Below, piece after piece: positions 32,700 through 38,605 of a stretch of 38,605 nucleotides of DNA. A model generated the notes under the pieces. It did not search any database. It was not told the origin of the DNA and saw only the letters and a program-made list of their open reading frames with translations. The first letter of the stretch is position 1. Each line of letters opens with the position of its first letter. Source of the stretch: Candidatus Bathyarchaeota archaeon (lineage in GTDB: Archaea; Thermoproteota; Bathyarchaeia; Bathyarchaeales; Bathyarchaeaceae). Both the position numbers and the translations under genes were made by a program. The DNA lies in the NCBI GenBank assembly GCA_004376295.1, contig SOJZ01000035.1:1-38605 (forward strand). Reading direction: 5' to 3'.

Positions 32700-33884
32700 A
32701 TGCGCGTTCAGTTCTCTCCGTGTGGAATAGGATTAGGTCATGTGGGACGTTGCCTTCCTATAGCTAGGAAACTGGAGGAGAGAGGAGCCAAAGTTTTGTT
32801 CTCCACCTATAGAGACGGTACACAATACGCTCAGCAAGAAAGATTTCAGGTAGTGGAGGTCCCACCGATAGAATTCGTTGTTAAACCGGATGGAACCGTG
32901 GATTTTAAGCAATCACTGGTCAGCATAGGACCGTTCTTATCGTCATTCACACTCTTGAAACAGGTTGAAGCTGAAATCGATGTTATGAAGGCGTTCAAGC
33001 CTGATGTGGTTGTATCGGACTCGCGAGCTTCGCCTTTGATAGCTGCAAAATTGTTGGGAATCCCCGACATCTGCATCCTCAATCAGTTTCAGATTATTGT
33101 TCCACGACGGACACGGTTTTTGAGGCTTGCTAGACTGGCAGATGCGGGCACATTAGCCATCATTGGGAAGTTGTGGACCTCTGTAAAACGCGTTCTAATT
33201 CCGGACTACCCTCAGCCCTATACGCTTTCAGCAGGAAATCTGCGAATTCCAAATGGGTATCAAAAACGAGTAAGGCTTATAGGTCCCATAATACCCGTGC
33301 GTCCCAACGAGTTGCCTAGTCAAAAACAAATTCGGAAAAAGCTTGGTTTAAGTGAAAATAAGCCAGTTATTTTTGCACCGATAAGTGGACCGGTGAAGGA
33401 ACGTGCCTACTTTACAGGTGTCCTCCGACAGATTTTTAGAGAGTTTCCAGACGATTATCAAATTGTCATGTCACTCGGCTATCCGAACGCCTCAACTGAG
33501 CCTATTCGCAAGGGAAATGTGACTGTTTATGAATGGATGCCTAACCGTTTCGAATACCTAAAAGCTTGTGATCTTGTGGTCGCTAGAGCTGGGCATGGAA
33601 CGTTGGCGCAGTCCATCTGTTACGGTAAACCTATCATCCTCGTCCCGACGCCTAGCCATACTGAACAGCTTAACAATGCTGGAAGAGCTGTTGAACTCGG
33701 TATAGCGGAAATGATTGAACAAGATAATCTTAACAAGCAAACGCTTCTTAGAGCCGTTCAAAAACTGTTGAGAGATAAGCGATTTAAGGATAGAATGAGA
33801 CAGATTCAGGAAGAGGTTATAGGACTGGACGGTATAGAAACTGCTGTTCAAAATATAATGGAAGTAACCGAGTGGGGAAATTAG
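32700..33884 (+). CDS. MurG-like glycosyltransferase (GT28/GT-B type)
   Basis: A 394-residue GT-B enzyme. The N-terminal domain starts with GIGLGHVGRCLPIARKLEERG, the glycine-rich loop of the MurG/GT28 group; the C-terminal domain has the donor-binding region VVARAGHGTLAQSICYGKP followed by ILVPTPSHTEQLNNAGRAVELGI. The acceptor is unknown; archaea lack MurG's peptidoglycan substrate, so lipid or protein glycosylation is likelier. The nadC ATG is two bases after its stop, so the two are cotranscribed, though no metabolic link is obvious. Confidence 0.87.
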   Translation: MRVQFSPCGIGLGHVGRCLPIARKLEERGAKVLFSTYRDGTQYAQQERFQVVEVPPIEFVVKPDGTVDFKQSLVSIGPFLSSFTLLKQVEAEIDVMKAFKPDVVVSDSRASPLIAAKLLGIPDICILNQFQIIVPRRTRFLRLARLADAGTLAIIGKLWTSVKRVLIPDYPQPYTLSAGNLRIPNGYQKRVRLIGPIIPVRPNELPSQKQIRKKLGLSENKPVIFAPISGPVKERAYFTGVLRQIFREFPDDYQIVMSLGYPNASTEPIRKGNVTVYEWMPNRFEYLKACDLVVARAGHGTLAQSICYGKPIILVPTPSHTEQLNNAGRAVELGIAEMIEQDNLNKQTLLRAVQKLLRDKRFKDRMRQIQEEVIGLDGIETAVQNIMEVTEWGN

Positions 33885-33886
33885 TA

Positions 33887-34753
33887 ATGTTTCTTCCTAA
33901 GAGAGTCTTGGAGGAGAAAATCCGCAAATTTCTGGAGGAAGACGTTGGACAGGGAGACATAACTACCGCGCTTGCAGTTTCTTCTGGAACGATTGTTGAA
34001 GCTGAAGTCGTTGCAAAGGAGGCTGGGGTGATAGCTGGAATAGAAGAAGCGCTAACGTTTTTAGAGAGTTTGAAGTTGCAGGCTGAAGCTCTTGTGACAG
34101 ATGGGTCTAAAATTGAGAGAAAAACAACCATAATGAAGATCGTTGGAGATGCTAGAACGTTGCTTTCAACTGAAAGAACCCTTCTCAATCTTCTAACGAG
34201 AATGAGCGGCATAGCCACCGCAACCAACCGACTAATCAAAAAGGTTCGAGGCGCTGGTTATAAAACTCGAATAGCTTGCACCCGAAAGGTAGCACCTGGG
34301 CTTCTGTATTTTGATAAAAGGGCGGTGATGCTTGGAGGTGGTGATACACACCGTCTCCACATGGATGACCTTGTCCTCATAAAAGACAATCATCTTGCAA
34401 TCATCGGAAACGTTGCAGATGCCGTGAAAAAAGTTAGAAATACTGTTTCGTTTTCTAAGAAAATTGAGGTTGAGGTTACTGATGTCAAAGAGGCTTTGGT
34501 AGCGGCGAAAGCGGGAGCAGATATCGTTATGTTTGACAATTTTTCTCCTCAACAAGTGAAGGAAGCTGTAGCGCTATTGGAAAGGGAAGGATTCCGAAAC
34601 AAGATTTTGATCGAGGCGAGTGGGCGGATAACCGAGCGAAATATTCTTGAATATGCTGCCACGGGAGTGGACATCCTCAGTCTCGGAGAGCTTACCGACA
34701 GCGTGAAGGCACTTGACATGAGTCTTGAAGTGTTAAAAGTAAAGAGAAAGTAG
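33887..34753 (+). CDS. nadC: Nicotinate-nucleotide pyrophosphorylase (quinolinate phosphoribosyltransferase)
   Basis: Makes nicotinic acid mononucleotide from quinolinate and PRPP. The 288-residue protein shows DVGQGDITT near the N-terminus, ERTLLNLLTRMSGIAT, CTRKVAPGLLYFDKRAVMLGGG with the substrate-binding Arg/Lys, HRLHMDDLVLIKDNH, and EVEVTDVKEALVAAKAGADIVMFDN, all typical of NadC. The start is taken at ATG 33887 with GTGGGG about nine bases upstream; a GTG at 33872 would add five residues and overlap the glycosyltransferase. With nadM and pncC at 13.6-14.6 kb this covers three steps of pyridine nucleotide metabolism. Confidence 0.95.
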   Translation: MFLPKRVLEEKIRKFLEEDVGQGDITTALAVSSGTIVEAEVVAKEAGVIAGIEEALTFLESLKLQAEALVTDGSKIERKTTIMKIVGDARTLLSTERTLLNLLTRMSGIATATNRLIKKVRGAGYKTRIACTRKVAPGLLYFDKRAVMLGGGDTHRLHMDDLVLIKDNHLAIIGNVADAVKKVRNTVSFSKKIEVEVTDVKEALVAAKAGADIVMFDNFSPQQVKEAVALLEREGFRNKILIEASGRITERNILEYAATGVDILSLGELTDSVKALDMSLEVLKVKRK

Positions 34754-34772
34754 ATTTCAAAATTCTTGGAAT

Positions 34773-34825
34773 AGAGAGACATGCATGGATTAGATCGAAA
34801 ATGAATTTTTCTTGTCTCTCTTTTT
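34773..34825 (+). terminator. Inverted repeat and T-run after nadC
   Basis: AGAGAGACA (34773-34781) is complementary to TGTCTCTCT (34813-34821), with a 31-base loop, followed by a run of five T. It starts 20 bp after the nadC stop, so it may help end the transcript. The long loop makes this weaker than a standard hairpin terminator. Confidence 0.35.
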
Positions 34826-34868
34826 CTGAGCTCAGTGTTCTTCTCTACATTCTTGCTCGTAGATTGGA

Positions 34869-34876
34869 TGCATGCA
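34869..34876. repeat. TGCATGCA palindrome, site 3
   Basis: Perfect octamer between nadC and the unknown 202-residue gene, about 145 bp before that gene's start. Confidence 0.5.
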
Positions 34877-35020
34877 CAAAAACCTCTTCTGTCTCCATTC
34901 TAACCGCCTCAAACCCTTGTTAGCAAAAACCACAAATCCTACTTTCTAAGCTGATATATGCCACAAACTGAAATAACGAAGTAATATACTAACAACGATC
35001 AGGTCTCATAGAGAACTGAA

Positions 35021-35629
35021 ATGAACCTTATCCAACTGCTCCTACTAGAGAGTTTAAGAAACAGAAATCTCCACCTCGACCTACAAGGGTCAGACAAGAG
35101 AATTCTAAGCATAGCCAGTCAAGACTTCATGAATTATCTGATTTTTCACTGGAAGCTCACGAGCCAAGAAATAACTCAACCTCAATTCACAGAAAGAATG
35201 CGCAGATACCTTCACGAAAAGCCGGAAGAACTTAAAGAATTCCTGAACATCTGGTCAGGAATTTGGATAAAAAAATGGAATGAAAGAGTTAGGCTTGTAA
35301 CAGAAACAGAGGAATCTCAACGCCTGAAGAAAAATCGCAAACGACTAAGCCAAGTTGAACCCACATGGAGACAGCTTAGAAACCGCAGTGAAATCGAAGA
35401 CATAATAGTGCAAACGCTGATTAGAAATGGAGAAATTTGTGGAACATCAATCCTGACCGAGCACCTACTCAAAACCGAATTGGCATCAAGGATAGAAAGA
35501 AAAATTTCCACAAACAGCCTGGAGGATCTTCTAGACATCACAAATAGAGTGCTAGCAAGGGCAAGGTATCTTTCCCGAAGCAAGGGTAAAACAATCTTCA
35601 TCATAATTGGAAAATCGCGTCTCATGTAG
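35021..35629 (+). CDS. Unknown 202-residue helical protein
   Basis: I do not recognise this protein. It is mostly alpha-helical, very basic (many Arg and Lys), with a Trp-rich middle (HWKLTSQEITQ, NIWSGIWIKKWNERVRL) and a C-terminal half that could hold a helix-turn-helix-like bundle (SEIEDIIVQTLIRNGEIC, SLEDLLDITNRVLARARYLS). There is no cysteine motif, signal peptide or membrane segment. ATG 35021 follows a TATA-like TAATATA (34982-34988) with a short leader. It is flanked on both sides by TGCATGCA palindromes (34869 and 35636). A nucleic-acid-binding role would suit its charge but is unproven. Confidence 0.7.
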   Translation: MNLIQLLLLESLRNRNLHLDLQGSDKRILSIASQDFMNYLIFHWKLTSQEITQPQFTERMRRYLHEKPEELKEFLNIWSGIWIKKWNERVRLVTETEESQRLKKNRKRLSQVEPTWRQLRNRSEIEDIIVQTLIRNGEICGTSILTEHLLKTELASRIERKISTNSLEDLLDITNRVLARARYLSRSKGKTIFIIIGKSRLM

Positions 35630-35634
35630 CAGTA

Positions 35635-35647
35635 ATGCATGCATGCA
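35635..35647. repeat. Overlapping TGCATGCA palindromes, site 4
   Basis: ATGCATGCATGCA holds two overlapping octamers (starting 35636 and 35640), six bp after the stop of the unknown gene. A related GCATGCAT follows at 35726-35733. The rest of 35630-35837 shows no gene. Confidence 0.5.
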
Positions 35648-35837
35648 GCGACTTTGACCCACCATCTTAAGTGGAATCGTTACACCGAGAAAGAAGCAAA
35701 AGAGCATCTTCATGCCTTGAATCTGGCATGCATTAAGACAAAGTCACAATGTCACGCTACGTAGAAACCGTCACACACGCGCACATCAAGGTTTTTGCAG
35801 AACGTCATATTCTATCCCGTGGCGGTTAACGTATGCA

Positions 35838-37082
35838 CTATTCATGCTCACCCACTCGTTTCTCAGGTTCATGTACAAGAAACACAACTACGGGGAATGC
35901 TACTGCGATCAATCCAAGTGTTACATAAAAGGGCAGTTGAGGAATTGAGCTAACATAGAGATAATTACCCAGCAACATGCCGAAACCCATCACAATGTAA
36001 CCGACGAAATTTCTGAATCCAACTACCTTGCCCCTATTCTTTGGAGGTACAAGATCTGCTGCAAGCGCCATCACCGAAGACATCACCAACAACTGACCGA
36101 TTGCAAATAAACACATCGAAACCATGACTCTGAAGAAGTTGCCAGTCACAAAAATCCATGTAGCCACGCCAAAGATGAAGAGGCCAAGAGCTAATGGAAT
36201 TTTTCTTCCAATCCTGTCAACCATCTTGCCAATTGGGATAGAAGCCACAACGATTGTCAACAAGAGCGGGATGAAGACAAGCCACCATTGTTCCGTGGGT
36301 ATTAGAAGCACATCTCTAGCGTAGAGTGCATTGATCACGTTAGTAAGCGACATGCCGAACATTATGAGGCTCTGAAGAACAAACAGCCAGAACATTGATC
36401 GTGGCACGACTTTCCAGACCTTGAAGCTTTCTTTGATGGCCTTAGGGTACGAAGAGATAAAATACCTGAAGCGAATCGGCTCTCCGCTCGTAATGGTTTC
36501 CTTTAATCTGAGCCGCCATACCGCTGCGGTGAGAAACAGCGCGGTCATGATTAGATAGATGATTCTCATGCTTGAGATCAGCCCGAACTGCAACAGCAAA
36601 AAACCAGCGATTATGGGACCAGGAGTATTAAAGGTACCATGGATAAGCATTATGATTGAAGACCCCATACCTCTACGCTCCGGTGGAAGCGAATCCTGAA
36701 CCATAGCGAACAATGCAGGTTGATAAATCAGGCAAAGACTGCTCACGATTGATCCTAACAGAATGAAATGCCATGTAGGTGCAAGCGCAAAAAACAGCCA
36801 TGACAAAGCCATTCCAAACGTCATGGTCGTTATCAGCCAACGTCTTCCATATTTGTCTGTAAGGTAGCCACCAGGAAAGGCTACTGCTGCCATTGCGAGG
36901 AAGTTGGCAAGACCGATAAGTCCTAGAGCTACGCCGGTTCCGTCTAGAGCTTCAACGTAGTACTGAAAGTTTGGGGCAGGCATTTCAAAAGCCAAGTCCA
37001 TTATTATCCAGCTCACTACAAGAATTCGATAATTCCCTTCAATGAAAGAGAACTCTCGCCTAAGAACGTCCACTAACCCCAT
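35838..37082 (-). CDS. MFS transporter
   Basis: A 414-residue, about 12-helix major facilitator. The motif GGYLTDKYGRRW between helices 2 and 3 is the MFS signature, and the second half has an IGKMVDRIGRK repeat of it. The frame stays open to 37268, but ATG 37082 (MGLVDVLRREFSFIEGNYRI) is chosen because GGAGTGG lies five bases upstream (37088-37094 on plus) and the following helix begins there. No substrate motif is recognised. Upstream, 37083-37376 is a divergent promoter region; the plus strand there is rich in A and C. Confidence 0.9.
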   Translation of the reverse strand: MGLVDVLRREFSFIEGNYRILVVSWIIMDLAFEMPAPNFQYYVEALDGTGVALGLIGLANFLAMAAVAFPGGYLTDKYGRRWLITTMTFGMALSWLFFALAPTWHFILLGSIVSSLCLIYQPALFAMVQDSLPPERRGMGSSIIMLIHGTFNTPGPIIAGFLLLQFGLISSMRIIYLIMTALFLTAAVWRLRLKETITSGEPIRFRYFISSYPKAIKESFKVWKVVPRSMFWLFVLQSLIMFGMSLTNVINALYARDVLLIPTEQWWLVFIPLLLTIVVASIPIGKMVDRIGRKIPLALGLFIFGVATWIFVTGNFFRVMVSMCLFAIGQLLVMSSVMALAADLVPPKNRGKVVGFRNFVGYIVMGFGMLLGNYLYVSSIPQLPFYVTLGLIAVAFPVVVFLVHEPEKRVGEHE

Positions 37083-37376
37083 AAATTCCACTCCTGAACA
37101 AACAATACCCGCCGATATAAGGCTTAGTTTCAACATGACACCAGAACCCCCAACCTTCCCACAAAAGCGAACAGACACATTCATGCGAAGTCCCAGAGTC
37201 GCCCCCAAGAAGCAGAACACTCCCAAAACCCAGTTTTCACTTTCCACCCCCTCTATAGAGGGGTCCATAAGAGAGAGACATACGCAAACAACAAGACAAA
37301 CACGTCAAGGCCAAAAAAGAAAAACACTTAAAAGAACCCCGACCACACAAAAATACACAAAACAGAGGAACAAAAA

Positions 37377-37568
37377 ATGCCAACACACGGATCACTATCA
37401 AAAGCCGGAAAAGTCCGCTCACAAACCCCAAAAATCACAACCACACCAAGAAAAACACGAATGCCAAGAATACGATGCCGACGCAACTACGAAAAACGAG
37501 TAATCCTACAACGCACCCCAGGCCAAAACCCACTCAAACGACGAAGACGAAGACGACGAAGACACTAA
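37377..37568 (+). CDS. rps30e: 30S ribosomal protein S30e with polyarginine tail
   Basis: A 63-residue basic protein. MPTHGSLSKAGKVRSQTPKI is the typical archaeal and eukaryotic S30e N-terminus, followed by RMPRIRCRRNYEKRV and RTPGQNPLK. Archaeal S30e usually stops near PGQNW; here it continues as a run of eight arginines and a histidine, encoded by CGA/AGA-type repeats. ATG is preceded by GAGG about eight bases upstream and a CACTTAAAAG box at about 37325-37334. A minus-strand shadow and an overlapping plus-strand frame are not real genes. Confidence 0.93.
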   Translation: MPTHGSLSKAGKVRSQTPKITTTPRKTRMPRIRCRRNYEKRVILQRTPGQNPLKRRRRRRRRH

Positions 37569-37724
37569 CGCTGTCAACCTCAAAATCATCTTTAAACATT
37601 CTGAAAACGATTACTTCAATGCATAACATTTAGTCATTGCAATTTCTGAAAAAAGAGCATTATTAAGTGACAAACCAGCCCAATAATCTAAGAACACACC
37701 AGACCTAAAAAGAGAAGACCCATA

Positions 37725-38605
37725 ATGTGGGCAGACCTAGTTCTAACAAACGCAAACGTTCTAACCATGAACCCATCCAAACCACACGCTCAAGCCATAG
37801 CCATTAAAGACCGCAAAATCGTTAAAGTCGGCACAAGCAAAGAAATCAAACCATACATCGGAAAAAACACGAAGATGATAGATCTTAAAGAAAAAACAGT
37901 TGTTCCAGGCTTCATAGACACCCATGTACACATCACAGGATACGGAAAATCACTGAAAGAAGTCAACCTCAGAGGAGCCAACTCCATCAAAGAAATACAG
38001 AAAAAACTAAAAAACCGTACACAAAGGATCCCAAAAGGACAATGGATCTTAGGCCGCGGATGGGACCAAGACCATCTCACAGAGAAACGATATCCCACCC
38101 GATGGGACTTGGACAAGTTTTCGCCAAACAACCCGGTAGTTCTTACACGTGTATGCGGGCACCTCTGCGTTGCGAACAGCCAAGCATTAGAACTAGCAGG
38201 CATAACAAGAGAAACAACGCCTCCATCCGCAGGGCAGATTGACAAAGATTTGAAAACCGGTGAACCAACGGGCATCTTACGTGAAAATGCAATGGATCTG
38301 GTTTGGAAGGTTATACCGGAGCCCAGCGAGGAAGAACTCATCGAAGCGTGTAGTCTAGCGTGCCAGAAAGCCGTAGAAGCGGGACTGACCAGTGTCCACT
38401 GGCTGACCAGCTCACCAGCCGAGATACGCGTTATCCAGAAGCTTCGTGAACAGAATAAACTGCCTTTAAGAGTGTATATTATGGTTTCAGTGAAACTTTT
38501 GGACCATCTGATCGATCTAGGCCTGCACACAGGCTTCGGAGACAGCAGGATACGAATTGGAAGTGTAAAAATCTTTTCAGACGGTTCTCTAGGTGCGCGT
38601 ACTGC
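37725..38605 (+). CDS. Amidohydrolase family 3 (YtcJ-like), N-terminal part
   Basis: Starts at ATG 37725 and runs off the right edge with 293 complete codons and no stop. The N-terminal segment ADLVLTNANVLTMNPSKP and VVPGFIDTHVHITG (His67 and His69 as metal ligands) mark the metal-dependent hydrolase superfamily; SIKEIQKKL, GRGWDQDH, PVVLTRVCGHLCVANSQAL and GSVKIFSDGSLGAR are typical of the YtcJ-like amidohydrolase 3 group. The substrate is unknown. The 5' part has very few G and T on the coding strand. The promoter may be the ATTATTAAG box near 37661-37669. Confidence 0.9.
   Translation, partial: MWADLVLTNANVLTMNPSKPHAQAIAIKDRKIVKVGTSKEIKPYIGKNTKMIDLKEKTVVPGFIDTHVHITGYGKSLKEVNLRGANSIKEIQKKLKNRTQRIPKGQWILGRGWDQDHLTEKRYPTRWDLDKFSPNNPVVLTRVCGHLCVANSQALELAGITRETTPPSAGQIDKDLKTGEPTGILRENAMDLVWKVIPEPSEEELIEACSLACQKAVEAGLTSVHWLTSSPAEIRVIQKLREQNKLPLRVYIMVSVKLLDHLIDLGLHTGFGDSRIRIGSVKIFSDGSLGART

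Noticed and set aside
37042-37503. A 153-codon plus-strand frame overlapping S30e
   Set aside because: It is very rich in Lys, Thr, Gln and Pro because of A+C bias, overlaps the S30e gene in another frame and the start of the MFS gene, and resembles nothing.
37790-38530. A 246-codon minus-strand open frame at the right end
   Set aside because: It lies antisense to a clear amidohydrolase with metal-binding HVH and family motifs on the plus strand.

Overview
The window looks like a mid-GC archaeal chromosome segment, most likely TACK-type and Bathyarchaeia-like. This is inferred from gene content, not from a marker phylogeny. Archaeal hallmarks are ribosomal protein S30e, a proteasome beta subunit, archaeal-type CCA-adding enzyme, TrmG10-type tRNA methyltransferase, NadM, thpR, UPF0200/UPF0201, KaiC-like ATPases, ArnR1-like winged helix proteins and TATA boxes about 25 bp from likely transcript starts. 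The mevalonate-pathway HMG-CoA reductase is the class II form. GTG and TTG starts are common. No integrase, transposase, CRISPR array or phage gene was found.

Layout. 0-3 kb: truncated AmmeMemoRadiSam radical SAM gene with a winged-helix regulator, HMG-CoA reductase, and a CPBP membrane protease. 3-10 kb: housekeeping block with a tight plus-strand run (PRPP synthetase, tRNA G10 methyltransferase, RNase Z), a tight minus-strand run (UPF0200, UPF0201, TIM-barrel isomerase), then thpR, cca and tRNA-Pro(GGG). 10-15.5 kb: RIO/Bud32-like kinase, a long intergenic stretch with a possible structured RNA, a SAM hydroxide adenosyltransferase family gene, an autoregulated-looking coiled-coil/wHTH plus unknown-protein pair, nadM-pncC, and a proteasome beta subunit whose catalytic Thr1 position is Ala. 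15.5-24 kb: MacB-type ABC exporter divergent from a large membrane-anchored surface protein, AMMECR1, DUF401 permease, FAH-family enzyme and DMT transporter. 23.7-32 kb: a bactofilin-like beta-solenoid protein, an intact KaiC-like ATPase, a very large TPR/Ig-like/pseudo-KaiC protein, a 39-residue zinc ribbon, and a wHTH/pseudo-KaiC protein sharing the same C-terminal domain. 32-38.6 kb: NIF3-like protein, glycosyltransferase-nadC pair, an unknown 202-residue protein, an MFS transporter, S30e with a polyarginine tail, and a truncated amidohydrolase.

How genes connect. NAD metabolism is represented three times (nadM, pncC, nadC), and PRPP synthetase makes the phosphoribosyl donor for nadC. tRNA maturation is represented by RNase Z, CCA-adding enzyme, TrmG10 and thpR, with a tRNA gene beside cca. 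The best candidate for an undescribed system is the 25-32 kb cluster. One catalytically intact KaiC-like protein sits next to two proteins that share a P-loop-less KaiC-like domain (173 of 228 residues identical by hand count), one fused to TPR and Ig-like sensor modules and one fused to a DNA-binding domain. A tiny zinc ribbon with a very strong Shine-Dalgarno lies between them, and the intergenic DNA from here to about 35.7 kb carries repeated TGCATGCA palindromes.
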